Source of the DNA: Lipingzhangella_A rawalii
GTDB taxonomy: Bacteria > Actinomycetota > Actinomycetes > Streptosporangiales > Streptosporangiaceae
Direction: 5' to 3'
DNA length: 64,000 nt
Assembly (NCBI RefSeq): GCF_031628175.1
Contig: NZ_JAVLVT010000005.1
Location: 310,001 to 374,000, forward strand
The first letter of the stretch is position 1. Every line of letters starts with the position of its first letter. Positions 50,330 through 59,325 of this stretch are shown here, in pieces. Under the pieces are notes generated by a model. That model ran no database searches and was not told where the DNA came from. It saw only the letters and a list, made by a program, of their open reading frames with translations. A program made the position numbers and the translations under genes.

Positions 50330-51219
50330 CACACACAGCCTCGTGCCGCGGCGTCCTGGGTCGCGTGGCGAACCGTACGCTCGGTGTGTGGCTCCAGGGG
50401 CGTGCGCGGGGGCCGACATGGTCCCCCGTGTCGGCCCACCAGGTCCATGGAGTACTTGATCGCCTGCACGAACTCGGTCGTGGTATCCCACCGCAGGGCG
50501 GGGTGCAGGGTACGGTACAGCGGCAGTGCCCGTTCCAGGTCACCGCGGCGGCAGGCGTGATAAAGCTCCACACAGGACCGGGGAAAGACGTTGGTGTATC
50601 CGGAGATCCATCCGCTGGCTCCCGCCATGACCAGCTCCACCAGGACGTCGTCGGCTCCCACCAGCAGATCCAGCTCCGGAGCTTGTTCGACGATCTGGTA
50701 GGCGCGCCGCACATCCTGGGAGAACTCCTTGACGGCGACAATGAGGCCCTCAGCGTGCAGTCGGGCCAGCAGTTCCGGGGTCAGGTCGACCTTCGTGTCC
50801 ACCGGGTTGTTGTAGGCCACCACGGGCAGCCCCACCTCGGCGACGGCAGCGTAGTGCTCCAGCACCGACCGTTCCTCCGCCCGGTATGCGTTCGGTGGCA
50901 GTAGCATCACCGCCGGGCATCCGGCCTGTTCCGCCTGCTCGGCCCAGCGCCGCGCCTCGGCGGCACCATAGGCGGCGACTCCGGGAACGACGGTGAATCC
51001 TGGGGGAGCAGCCGCCACCGCGGTACGTACCACCGCGGCCCGCTCCGTGTCGGTGAGGGTCTGGTACTCCCCCAGGGAGCCGTTCGGGACCACACCGTCG
51101 CACCCGTTCTCGGCGAGCCAGCGGACCTGGTCGGCATAGCGATCCAGGTCCACCTCCAGCTGTGGGGTGAACGGAACAGTGGTGGCGACGAGAACTCCGT
51201 GCCAGGCTGCGTCAGGCAT
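50329..51219 (-). CDS. DapA-family lyase, probable pyrroline-4-hydroxy-2-carboxylate deaminase
   Basis: A 296-residue class-I aldolase-fold enzyme. The Schiff-base Lys is in IVAVKEFSQD near residue 165 and the catalytic Tyr in PVVAYNNPVD near 138. GVVPNGSLGEYQTLTDTER is the family glycine/hydroxyl loop (NGSLGEY instead of the GTTGE of DapA), which argues against diaminopimelate synthesis. In this operon the likely substrate is the imino acid made by the D-hydroxyproline dehydrogenase, giving 2-oxoglutarate semialdehyde and ammonia. The ATG at 51219 overlaps the upstream gene. Confidence 0.83.
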   Translation of the reverse strand: MPDAAWHGVLVATTVPFTPQLEVDLDRYADQVRWLAENGCDGVVPNGSLGEYQTLTDTERAAVVRTAVAAAPPGFTVVPGVAAYGAAEARRWAEQAEQAGCPAVMLLPPNAYRAEERSVLEHYAAVAEVGLPVVAYNNPVDTKVDLTPELLARLHAEGLIVAVKEFSQDVRRAYQIVEQAPELDLLVGADDVLVELVMAGASGWISGYTNVFPRSCVELYHACRRGDLERALPLYRTLHPALRWDTTTEFVQAIKYSMDLVGRHGGPCRPPRTPLEPHTERTVRHATQDAAARGCV

Positions 51220-52795
51220 CGTCCGAGGTCCCTTCGTGACTGGGCGGCGTGGATTCGGCAAGCAGATGCAGGGGGATCGGACGAGCCAGTGGGCGGCGTG
51301 CGGTCCCGGTGAGTTCCACGGTGGTGGGTGCCTGGCCGCTGAGGCCGGCGGTGAGGCAGGTGGTGGCCCAGCCGCACATTCGCCCTTGACACCACCCCAT
51401 TCCCGGGCGTGCCAGGAGCTTCGCCGTGCGGGCGTCGGTGGCCCCCAGCTCGGTGGCCGCGATCCGGAGCAGGGACAGGGGCACGTCCTCGCAGCGGCAC
51501 ACAATGGTGTCCTCGGTGAGCCAGGTACTCCAGCCGGGCGGAGCGTGGCGTCCGTCCGGGACGGGGTAGGCGGCGTGCAGGGCGGCTGCGAACCGGTGTA
51601 ACCGGGAGCGGTGTGCGCGCAGTCGTCGCAGGGCGGTTTCGTGGCTCCGGGATGGCGCACCGGCACCGCAGTGGCCCGCCGCAACCCGACCGGCGATGGT
51701 GCCTTCGGCCAGTGCCGTCTCTGCCCCAGCGACTCCGGTGCTTTCCCCGGCGGCCATAACCCCCGGCACGCTTGTGCGCTGGTCCGCGTCCACAGACACC
51801 ACGAGGTTGCCGTCCGTGTCGGTGCGTATCGTGCAGCCCAGGCTGATCGGGAGCTCCAGCTGTGGGGTGAAACCATATCCGACCGCAAGGGTGTCGCAGG
51901 GCAGGCGCCAGGATCGGTCCATGCGGGGGTGCCAGTCTCGGTCCACGGGCGCCAGCGTGACCGCGTGGACGCGGTCGGCCCCGTGGGCGGCCACCACGGC
52001 GTGGCCGGTGTACACGGGGATCCGGTTTCGGGCCAGTGCGGCAGCGTAGCCCGCCGCCTCCACCAGTTTTGTGCCCAGGTGCGCCCCGGCCCCCACGACG
52101 GACTTTGCCATTCGGGGTCCGGACACCCGGGCGGCACTGGCCTCCACCACGGCGGGCACCCGGCACCCGGCCCTGGCGAGGCCCGCCGCGACGGGCAGCA
52201 GGAAGGGCCCTGTTCCGGCGACCACGACGTTATGTCCCGGGGGTGTGTCCTGCGCCTTGATGAGGGACTGTGCGCCACCGGCCGTGAGCACCCCCGGCAG
52301 GTCCCAACCGGGAAACGGGAGAGTGCGGTCGTAGGCACCCGTTGCCAACACCAGACACCGGGCATGTACGACGCGCCGACGTCGGGGTGGTTCCCCGACG
52401 GCGGCATGCAGGGTTACGGCCCGTTCCGTATTGGTCGGATCGGTGGCCACATGCCACACGTGATGCTGGAACAGCTCGGTCACCCGACCGTCGTCGCGAT
52501 GATTGGCCCGGGACAGCGCCGCGGTGAGTGCCCGAAAGGCGCGGTGGCCACGGTGGCGCGGCCGGGTGATGCCCGGGCTGAACGCGAGATCCGGTGCGGG
52601 TTGCCGAAAGAACTGGCCACCCGGGCGGGCGCCGCTGTCCACCAACGCCACGGTGCAGCCCGCACCGGCCGCGGTCACGGCCGCGGCGAGTCCGGCGGGT
52701 CCGGCTCCGATGACGGCGACGTCCACCGTGACCTCCGGTCCTGGCTCCGGGTCCACACTGGTCGGGAGACCGGCCCCCTCAGCATCCGCGTGCAT
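51212..52795 (-). CDS. D-hydroxyproline dehydrogenase alpha-type subunit (FAD, 2Fe-2S)
   Basis: A 527-residue flavoprotein with two dinucleotide-binding motifs (VAVIGAGPAGLAAAVTAAG near residue 27 and VVVAGTGPFLLPVAAGLA near 210). Its C-terminal Cys motif, CRCEDVPL with WCQGRMCG about 35 residues later, is a BFD-like 2Fe-2S site. This is the architecture of the large subunit of multi-subunit D-hydroxyproline/opine dehydrogenases (HcnB-like). The ATG at 52795 overlaps the ferredoxin-like gene by 17 bp. Confidence 0.85.
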   Translation of the reverse strand: MHADAEGAGLPTSVDPEPGPEVTVDVAVIGAGPAGLAAAVTAAGAGCTVALVDSGARPGGQFFRQPAPDLAFSPGITRPRHRGHRAFRALTAALSRANHRDDGRVTELFQHHVWHVATDPTNTERAVTLHAAVGEPPRRRRVVHARCLVLATGAYDRTLPFPGWDLPGVLTAGGAQSLIKAQDTPPGHNVVVAGTGPFLLPVAAGLARAGCRVPAVVEASAARVSGPRMAKSVVGAGAHLGTKLVEAAGYAAALARNRIPVYTGHAVVAAHGADRVHAVTLAPVDRDWHPRMDRSWRLPCDTLAVGYGFTPQLELPISLGCTIRTDTDGNLVVSVDADQRTSVPGVMAAGESTGVAGAETALAEGTIAGRVAAGHCGAGAPSRSHETALRRLRAHRSRLHRFAAALHAAYPVPDGRHAPPGWSTWLTEDTIVCRCEDVPLSLLRIAATELGATDARTAKLLARPGMGWCQGRMCGWATTCLTAGLSGQAPTTVELTGTARRPLARPIPLHLLAESTPPSHEGTSDDA

Positions 52796-53075
52796 CGTGC
52801 CCCGTCCCCTCCTGGGTGTGGATCGTGTCTCCGGGCTGGGCCTCGGCCAGGCAGACACGCACATTCGGTATCCCGTTCACCGTGGCCAGGCAGTCGAAGC
52901 AGACCCCGATCCCGCAGAACAGCCCGCGGGGCCGCCCGTCGCCACGGGTGCGGCGCCAGGACGCCCGCCCGGAGGCGAACAGCGCGGCGGCGAGGCTCTG
53001 GCCGCGGCGGGCCGGAACCGGCTCCCCGTCGACGGTGATTTCAAAGTTGCCTGGCGGTCGCGCCGGTGTGCTCAC
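52779..53075 (-). CDS. Small 2Fe-2S subunit of the flavin dehydrogenase (HcnA-like)
   Basis: A 98-residue ferredoxin-like protein. The Cys pattern GLFCGIGVCFDCLATVNG plus the Cys of VRVCLAEA is a plant-type 2Fe-2S site. It passes electrons between the two flavoprotein subunits encoded on either side. The GTG at 53075 has GGAGG seven bases upstream and overlaps the preceding stop (GTGA). The gene is too small and overlapped to stand alone. Confidence 0.88.
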   Translation of the reverse strand: MSTPARPPGNFEITVDGEPVPARRGQSLAAALFASGRASWRRTRGDGRPRGLFCGIGVCFDCLATVNGIPNVRVCLAEAQPGDTIHTQEGTGHDARGC

Positions 53076-54286
53076 GGTTGGACCTCCCGATTCACGCCCT
53101 GGCTGCCCACGAAACGTCCGGCGTGGAACGGCGCCATGTCCAGGCTCGGCTCCGTGCCGGTGAGAGCCTCTGCGATGAGTGTTCCCGTGCCCGCGGCCAG
53201 CCCCACCCCGGCCCCCTCGTGGCCACAGGCGTGCAGGAGCCCCGGCGCGCGCGGGTCCGGCCCCAGCACCGGAAGATGGTCGGTGCACAGTGGCCGAAAC
53301 CCCACATAGGTGCGCAGCGCGGCCACGTCCCGGAGGAAGGGGAACAGGGATATCGCGTTCCTGGCCAGAACACCCAGTACATCCGGGGAGACGGTGCGGT
53401 CGAAACCCACACGTTCCCGGCTGGAGCCGATCAGTACCGTCCCGGAGCGCGTTCCCTCGATGACCGGGGAGACGGCCAAGGCCGCCTGGTCACTGGCCAC
53501 GGCGGCGACGTAGGACGCGGCGTAGACCTTGTGTCGGATCATCCGGGGCAGCGGTTCGGTGACCAGGACGAATCCACGGCGTGGTTCGATCGGTAGGGGG
53601 CTGTCGGCCAGGGTGGCGATCTGCCCGGCCCACGGCCCGGCAGCATTGACCACGGCACCGGCGAACAGATCTCCCCGATCGGTGCGTACGCCCGTGATTC
53701 GCCCGGACGATCCCCGCAGTAGCCCAGTGACGGTGGTTCCGAGCCGGATCCGGGCCCCGTGCCGCCGGGCGGAGCGCAGCAACTGTGCGGTGGCCAGCAT
53801 GGGTTGGGTTTGGGCGTCCTGGGGATAGCGGACACCGCCCGCGATCTGCGGGGTGAGGTTCGGTTCGTGCGTGGCCACCTCGGCGGTGGTGAGGGGCTGG
53901 GCCGTGACGCCGGCACTGCGCTGGGCGTCGGCCTGCTGGTGCAGTGCCGCCAAACTGCGTTCGTCGGGCGCCACGACGAGGCCGCCCTTGGCGTCGAATT
54001 CGATATCCGTTGTGGGGTCCTCGGCGTGGAGTTCGTCGGCGAGTTCGGACCAGCGACGCGCCGAGAGCAGGGCGAGGTCGAGTTCCGCCCCGGGAGGCTT
54101 ATCGGAGACCAGAATATTGCCCTCGCCCGCACCACTCGTCCCGGAGGCGACCCCGGAACGGTCCAGGACGAGAACGGAGAGCCCGGCGCGAATACTGTGG
54201 TAGGCGCACGAGGCACCGATGATTCCGGCCCCGATCACGATCACATCGGGCGTTGAGAACCAATCATCCGATGACTTCTGTGTCAC
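53072..54286 (-). CDS. D-hydroxyproline dehydrogenase beta-type subunit (DadA/HcnC-like FAD oxidoreductase)
   Basis: A 404-residue D-amino-acid-oxidase-fold flavoprotein. The FAD motif is VIVIGAGIIGASCAYHSIRAG near residue 15, followed by TSGAGEGNILVSDKPPG, and the C-terminal GHEGAGVGLAAGTG segment closes the FAD site. It should hold the catalytic site that oxidises cis-4-hydroxy-D-proline. It starts at a GTG (54286) just downstream of a hairpin. First gene of the hydroxyproline operon. Confidence 0.87.
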   Translation of the reverse strand: MTQKSSDDWFSTPDVIVIGAGIIGASCAYHSIRAGLSVLVLDRSGVASGTSGAGEGNILVSDKPPGAELDLALLSARRWSELADELHAEDPTTDIEFDAKGGLVVAPDERSLAALHQQADAQRSAGVTAQPLTTAEVATHEPNLTPQIAGGVRYPQDAQTQPMLATAQLLRSARRHGARIRLGTTVTGLLRGSSGRITGVRTDRGDLFAGAVVNAAGPWAGQIATLADSPLPIEPRRGFVLVTEPLPRMIRHKVYAASYVAAVASDQAALAVSPVIEGTRSGTVLIGSSRERVGFDRTVSPDVLGVLARNAISLFPFLRDVAALRTYVGFRPLCTDHLPVLGPDPRAPGLLHACGHEGAGVGLAAGTGTLIAEALTGTEPSLDMAPFHAGRFVGSQGVNREVQP

Positions 54287-54307
54287 AAGTCACACCGTAG
54301 TCGAGGT

Positions 54308-54351
54308 GGGGCCGCTCGTACACCCCCGAGTCCCGGGGAACGAGCGGCCCC
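54308..54351 (-). terminator. Terminator or leader hairpin between transporter and hydroxyproline operon
   Basis: A perfect 12-bp stem GGGGCCGCTCGT (54308-54319) with its complement at 54340-54351, and a 20-base loop that can itself fold (CCCCCGAG / TCCCGGGG). It lies 13 bp after the transporter stop and 22 bp before the operon start, so it either ends the transporter message or reduces read-through into the catabolic genes. Confidence 0.75.
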
Positions 54352-54364
54352 TGTGTGCTGTGGG

Positions 54365-55864
54365 TCAGGCGTCGCTCTCGGACGTGGTCTCCGACGGTTC
54401 CGTCCCGCCGGACATGGGACCCCGCTGGATCCGCCGGGACAGCCAGTTGTTGGCCACCAGCAGAATGATCAGCAGGATGCCCCACTGCATCGCGATCGAT
54501 GCCGGGCTGAACGGCTCCAGCGGGTTCCACGCCTGAATGTCCGGATCCATGGCCAGCGTCCACATCCACCAGCCGAACAGACCGGCGATCAACACCGGCA
54601 GGATCGCGGTGCAGGCAGCCCACCAGGCGCCCATCCGAACCGGAGAGACCGCGTCCAGCTCGGCCCGGGCGCGCCCGATCCCGTACTTCCACATCGCCAC
54701 GCAGGCCAGGGCGCCACTGGCCAGCAGGCCGAAGCCCCAGACGTTGTCCTGGTTACTGAACACGTCCATGCTCACCGCCGAGGGAATCCCCACGATGAAG
54801 GTGACGATGACCACGCCCACGACCGCGCGTTGCCGGGTTGCTCCGAGGTCCATCACATTGCGGGTCGCCAGTTCCACCATGGCGATCAGGCTGGACACAC
54901 CGGCGAGAGCCACCGCGAGGAAGAACAGGGGCGCGAATACGACACCACCCGGCATCTCCCCGAACAGGCCGGCAAAGTAGATGAAGGCGAGCCCCTCTTC
55001 CGCACCCAAGGCCTCCTCGGCCTGGGCCACGGTCGTCAGCGCGAACAGGGTGCACAGCACCGTCACCCCGGCGATCAGCCCCGCCAGCAGGTCACCGACG
55101 GTGATGATGGCGGCGTTTCCGGCCATGTCTTCCCGCTTGCGGGAGTACACCGAGTAGGTGAGGTACAAGCCCCAGCCAGCGCCGGTCGAGAACGCGACCT
55201 GGGTGAAGGCCTCCAGCCAGACCCGCGGGTTGGCGAACTCCTCAGGACGCACGGTGAAGAGGTGAGCCAGCCCCGCGCCGCTGCCGGGAAGCGTCACCGC
55301 GCGCACCATGAGCACCAGCAGGATCACGAACAGGACCGGCAGGGCGATCTTCAGCAGCCCTTCGAAGCCCCGCTTGAGTCCCCGCACCACGATGGCACCC
55401 ACCAGCAGGATTGCGGCCAGGTGGAACAGGATCGTCTGCCAGGGTGTGCCGGTGAACCCGTCCCACATGCTCTGCATGGCCTCGGTGTCGAGGTTCGGAT
55501 CGGCGAAGGTCCCCGTCATCGAGTGTGCGAAGTAGTACAGGGCCCACCCGCAGATGACCGAGTAGTAGAACATGATGCCGATCGTCACCATGCCCATGAA
55601 GCCGCCGGCCCAGGAGAAGCGCTGTCCCATGAAGTCACGGAAGGCACCGACCGTGCCCAGGCGGCTCTTCGAACCCAACAGGGACTCGGTCATGAGTAGT
55701 GGGACGGCGAAGATCACCGCCGCGAGTACCAGGACGATCAGGAACGTGCCGCTCCCGTACTCGGCGGCCACACGTGGAAACCGCCAGATGTTTCCGGTGC
55801 CGACGGCCATGGCAACTGCGGCCGCGATCAACGCGTATCTACTGCCGAATCTCTCGATACTCAT
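54365..55864 (-). CDS. Sodium:neurotransmitter symporter (SNF) family transporter
   Basis: A 499-residue LeuT-fold membrane protein with about 12 helices. Helix 1 carries the unwound sodium/substrate site AVAMAVGTGNIWRFP. Helix 6 includes FSTGAGWGLYLTYSVY and helix 8 the VALAGVSSLIAMVE segment, matching the sodium-site helices of bacterial amino acid symporters. Position directly upstream of the hydroxyproline operon suggests a hydroxyproline or proline importer, which is inference. The ATG at 55864 has AGGGG six bases upstream. Confidence 0.88.
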   Translation of the reverse strand: MSIERFGSRYALIAAAVAMAVGTGNIWRFPRVAAEYGSGTFLIVLVLAAVIFAVPLLMTESLLGSKSRLGTVGAFRDFMGQRFSWAGGFMGMVTIGIMFYYSVICGWALYYFAHSMTGTFADPNLDTEAMQSMWDGFTGTPWQTILFHLAAILLVGAIVVRGLKRGFEGLLKIALPVLFVILLVLMVRAVTLPGSGAGLAHLFTVRPEEFANPRVWLEAFTQVAFSTGAGWGLYLTYSVYSRKREDMAGNAAIITVGDLLAGLIAGVTVLCTLFALTTVAQAEEALGAEEGLAFIYFAGLFGEMPGGVVFAPLFFLAVALAGVSSLIAMVELATRNVMDLGATRQRAVVGVVIVTFIVGIPSAVSMDVFSNQDNVWGFGLLASGALACVAMWKYGIGRARAELDAVSPVRMGAWWAACTAILPVLIAGLFGWWMWTLAMDPDIQAWNPLEPFSPASIAMQWGILLIILLVANNWLSRRIQRGPMSGGTEPSETTSESDA

Positions 55865-56087
55865 GAACACCCCTAAGCGTCGGGGATCGGATCCGCCCGG
55901 TGATCCGGTGGCTGTCGGTGGCTGGTAAGCCCCAAAGAGTGTGACCGAAATTACACCTATGGGTGGATCTGGGGAAGTGGTGTCGCCGATCCGCAGTCAG
56001 GTTGTGATCAAGTATTCCCCGCACCCCGACCCCACACTCCGGACGAGGCACGCCCCAGAGCCTGTTAGTATCGAGACAGCGCAACAC

Positions 56088-56160
56088 GGGGCTATGGCGC
56101 AGTTGGTAGCGCGCCTCCATGGCATGGAGGAGGTCTGGGGTTCGAATCCCCATAGCTCCA
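56088..56160 (+). tRNA. tRNA-Ala (anticodon GGC)
   Basis: Acceptor stem GGGGCTA (56088-56094) with TAGCTCC (56153-56159), including one G-U pair. The anticodon stem CCTCC/GGAGG encloses ATGGCAT, giving GGC. The T-arm is GGGGTTCGAATCCCC. A TAGTAT -10-like box is at 56066-56071. No CCA is encoded. Confidence 0.94.
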
Positions 56161-56165
56161 CCCCG

Positions 56166-56198
56166 AACGGGGCGATCCTCACTCAGGATCGCCCCGTT
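56166..56198 (+). terminator. Intrinsic terminator after tRNA-Ala
   Basis: A perfect 14-bp stem AACGGGGCGATCCT (56166-56179) with its complement at 56185-56198, a 5-base loop, then GTTTTC. It begins 6 bp after the tRNA. Confidence 0.92.
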
Positions 56199-56433
56199 GT
56201 TTTCTGGGAGCACCCCCATCGGCTTTTTGCCACCCCCATGGTCTGGGGGCGGCCCCCGATATGCCATAGCGACCCTGGAGCTACCCGCGCCCGCCACATG
56301 TGCGGATCCCGGGCCAAACGCGTCGCACACGTCCCGCACTCGCTGTTGCCTCGCCGCTGCCTCCGGGGCTGCCCCTGCCGGGGGCCTGTGGATTGTGGCC
56401 GGGGACGTCGGTGCGGGCCGGTACGCTCGCCAC

Positions 56434-58587
56434 GTGGCCGAGCTTCCCAAGACCTCCGAACTGTTGGCCGCCGCAGTCACCGCCGTCGGCGGCACACACC
56501 GCTCCGGACAGCAACGCATGTCCGAAGCCGTGGATGCGGCGATCGCCAACGAGGAACACCTGGTCGTACAGGCAGGAACCGGAACCGGAAAGTCCCTGGC
56601 CTACCTCGTCCCCGCGATTCGACACGCCGTGGCCAACAACCAGACCGTTGTCGTGTCGACCGCCACCATCGCCCTCCAGCGCCAACTCATCGAACGCGAC
56701 CTTCCCCGCGTGTGCGCGGCACTCCAGCCGGAGCTCGGCCGCGAGCCGAGCTTCGCGATCCTCAAAGGGCGGGGCAACTACCTGTGCCTCCAGCGCCTCA
56801 ACGCCGCCCCGGGGGAGGATCCGGAGGCGGAACTGTTCGACCCCCGGATGCTGTCGCACATCGGGCAGCAGGTACAGCGACTGCACAGCTGGGCCGAGGA
56901 CACCGCCACGGGGGATCGGGACGAGCTGGTTCCCGGAGTCAGCGATCGCGCCTGGCGTCAGGTCTCGGTCACCTCCCAGGAGTGCCTGGGAGCCTCGGCC
57001 TGCCCCTACGGTGACGACTGCTACGCCGAACAAGCCAGGGTCGAGGCGTCCGGCGTCGACGTTGTCGTAACCAACCACGCCCTGCTCGCGATCGACGCCG
57101 CCAACGGATTCCAGCTGCTCCCGGACCACTCCCTGCTCGTCGTCGACGAAGCACACGAGCTCGTGGACCGGGTTACCTCCGTGTCCACCGGTGTCCTCTC
57201 CGAACGGAGTGTGACCATCGCCGCCAACCGGGCCGGACGTGTCTGTGCAGAGATGACCGCACGGCGCCTCGGCGAGGCTGCGGAGGGACTCGGTGTGATC
57301 CTCGCCGAGGAGGAGACCGGTCGGATGGACCAGATCTCCGATGCCCTGGCCAGCGCGGTAGCCGCGGTTCGTGACGCGGCCGCGAGCTGCGCGGGCGAAT
57401 GCTCCAGCCGGGAGCACGAGGTCGACGAGGATCAGGATCCCGACGACGCGGACTCAACGGATCCCGAAAGTCGCGAATCAGGTTCCTCCCCGGAGCGCAG
57501 GCGGGCCCTGGCCGCCTGCGAGGAGGTTCGGGACACGGCGGCTCGCCTCCTGGCCTCGTTCGAGTCCACGATTCGGGAACGCACCGAGGTCGTGTGGCTC
57601 GACCGTGGGGAGCGGCAGACCCCGGGGCTGCGCGTGGCTCCGCTGGCGGTCCGCGAGATGTTGCGGGACCGGCTTTTCGGGGACCGCAGAACCGTGGTCC
57701 TCACCTCGGCCACACTGGCGTTGGGTGGCTCCTTCGGGCCGTTGGCCAGCCAATGGGGCCTGGCAGCGGGGGGAGCCGAGGTGGAGGGCGGCGTCGCGTC
57801 CACCGCTGTGGGCTCGCCCACGGACACGACCACCGCGGGCGAGCCGGAGGGCGAAGCCCCTCCAGCACATCCGCAGTCCCCGACGGACACCGGCGATCCC
57901 GAACCGCGGTGGCAGGGTCTGGATGTGGGCTCGCCCTTCGACCACGCACGCAGCGGCATCCTCTACGTTGCCCGGCACTTGCCGACCCCGGGGCGGGACG
58001 GGCCCGATCCCCGCTATCTCACCGAACTGGCGGAACTGATCGAGGCTGCCGGCGGGCGCACCCTGGCCCTGTTCTCCTCGACCCGCGCCGCAACCCAGGC
58101 AGCCGAGGAACTGCGGGAACGCCTCACGCACCCAATCCTGTGCCAGGGCGAGGACTCCACCGCGGAACTGGTGCGCCAGTTCGCCGCCGAGGCCCGGTCC
58201 TGCCTGTTCGGAACCCTGTCGCTGTGGCAGGGGGTGGATGTGCCCGGCCCTTCCCTCCAACTGGTCGTCGTGGACCGGATTCCCTTCCCACGGCCCGACG
58301 ATCCCCTGGCTTCGGCACGGCAGCGTGCTGTGGGCGCCCACGGGGGGAACGGGTTCATGGAGGTGGCGGCCACACACGCCGCACTGCTCCTGGCACAGGG
58401 AACCGGCCGCCTGCTGAGGTCGGTCGAGGACCGGGGGGTGATCGCGGTTCTGGACTCGCGGCTGGCGACGGCACGGTACGGCGCCTTTCTGCGTGCCTCG
58501 CTGCCGCCGTACTGGGCAACCACCGACCCGCAGGTCGCCAGGGACGCGCTGCGCCGCCTCGACGAGTCCGCCACCGACGAGCGGTGA
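56434..58587 (+). CDS. DinG/XPD-type ATP-dependent DNA helicase
   Basis: A 717-residue superfamily-2 helicase. Walker A is QAGTGTGKSLAY (Lys53) and Walker B is VVDEAHEL (Asp238). Four Cys suitable for the family 4Fe-4S cluster lie between them (NYLCLQRL, then ECLGASACPYGDDC). A Glu/Asp-rich insert sits near residues 330-355, and the C-terminal motor has LTSATLALGG, FSSTRAAT and LAQGTGRLLR. The GTG at 56434 has no Shine-Dalgarno; TACGCT ends six bases upstream and could be a -10 box for a leaderless message. The frame stays open upstream, into the tRNA and terminator, which is not coding. It converges on the next gene with 27 bp between. Confidence 0.9.
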   Translation: MAELPKTSELLAAAVTAVGGTHRSGQQRMSEAVDAAIANEEHLVVQAGTGTGKSLAYLVPAIRHAVANNQTVVVSTATIALQRQLIERDLPRVCAALQPELGREPSFAILKGRGNYLCLQRLNAAPGEDPEAELFDPRMLSHIGQQVQRLHSWAEDTATGDRDELVPGVSDRAWRQVSVTSQECLGASACPYGDDCYAEQARVEASGVDVVVTNHALLAIDAANGFQLLPDHSLLVVDEAHELVDRVTSVSTGVLSERSVTIAANRAGRVCAEMTARRLGEAAEGLGVILAEEETGRMDQISDALASAVAAVRDAAASCAGECSSREHEVDEDQDPDDADSTDPESRESGSSPERRRALAACEEVRDTAARLLASFESTIRERTEVVWLDRGERQTPGLRVAPLAVREMLRDRLFGDRRTVVLTSATLALGGSFGPLASQWGLAAGGAEVEGGVASTAVGSPTDTTTAGEPEGEAPPAHPQSPTDTGDPEPRWQGLDVGSPFDHARSGILYVARHLPTPGRDGPDPRYLTELAELIEAAGGRTLALFSSTRAATQAAEELRERLTHPILCQGEDSTAELVRQFAAEARSCLFGTLSLWQGVDVPGPSLQLVVVDRIPFPRPDDPLASARQRAVGAHGGNGFMEVAATHAALLLAQGTGRLLRSVEDRGVIAVLDSRLATARYGAFLRASLPPYWATTDPQVARDALRRLDESATDER

Positions 58588-58614
58588 GGCTCCCGTCGCC
58601 GCCGGGGTTACGTA

Positions 58615-59139
58615 TCAACTGTTGGCTCGATAGCCGAACAGCCGAACCGCATACCCGGGTGACTCCTCGTCCGGCGGCTGAATGTGCCAGCGGTCCGGAG
58701 CCCCACCGGTGCTCAGTTCCACCCAGATCAGGTCGATGAGCTTGAGCCGGGCCACGACCGAACAGCCCGGATCCAGGATCACGGCGTAGGTGTGGTCCGA
58801 CAGCCGCTGGGTGACCATCCCCACCGACTGCCCGTCCCAAACGGCGGGGACCTCGGCGTGCGTGATGTCCACCCCGCACAGGCTGAGTTGCTCGACCTCC
58901 TCGTCCAGGGCCTCTGCGGCCAGGGCCTCGTCCAGCTGGAGGGCCTCCTCGAGCTCGTCCCGTTCCTCGTCCTCGCGTAGGTAGGCGTGGTAGGTCTGGC
59001 GGCCACACTCGGTACAGGACCGCCGCACCACACACCGGGCGTGACCGTGGGCAGACTGGGCTTCGCCGATTCCCCGATGGGTGCTGACATCGCGCACGGT
59101 GCCGCACTCGCAGCACAGCGCTGTGTTCTCCTGTCGCAT
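58615..59139 (-). CDS. Conserved hypothetical protein with zinc-ribbon-like N-terminus
   Basis: A 174-residue protein. The first 45 residues hold Cys pairs (CCECGT and CTECGR) that look like a zinc ribbon, with an extra Cys and His between them. An acidic helix follows (DEERDELEEALQLDEALAAEALDEE, in parts EERDELEEALQLDEALAAEA), then a C-terminal region with VGMVTQRLSDHTYAVILDPG and LIDLIWVELSTGG. I do not recognise the family. The ATG at 59139 was chosen for GGAGGATAAGG directly upstream; the longer frame beyond is not supported. Confidence 0.65.
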   Translation of the reverse strand: MRQENTALCCECGTVRDVSTHRGIGEAQSAHGHARCVVRRSCTECGRQTYHAYLREDEERDELEEALQLDEALAAEALDEEVEQLSLCGVDITHAEVPAVWDGQSVGMVTQRLSDHTYAVILDPGCSVVARLKLIDLIWVELSTGGAPDRWHIQPPDEESPGYAVRLFGYRANS

Positions 59140-59325
59140 CCTTATCCTCCCCCTCCCCGGCGAGTATGCGACGGAAGACCCGTCTCGGGGAACCGCTTGG
59201 GGGAAGGAATGCACCAAAGTGTCCCCAGAGGAGGTCAAAACCTCAGGTGCACCGTGTCCGATTTCACCGGTGCGACGCACGGCGCCGTAGTGGCGACCGG
59301 CTCTGGTCAGGTATGTGGTGTCCGG

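Noticed and set aside
54281..54296. GTCACA repeats overlapping the start of the hydroxyproline operon as a GntR operator
   Set aside because: The repeats are direct, not palindromic; they overlap the start codon and no regulator gene is adjacent.
56217..56260. Nested inverted repeats downstream of tRNA-Ala as a riboswitch
   Set aside because: Short interrupted stems with no match to a riboswitch consensus that I know. A perfect terminator already lies just upstream.
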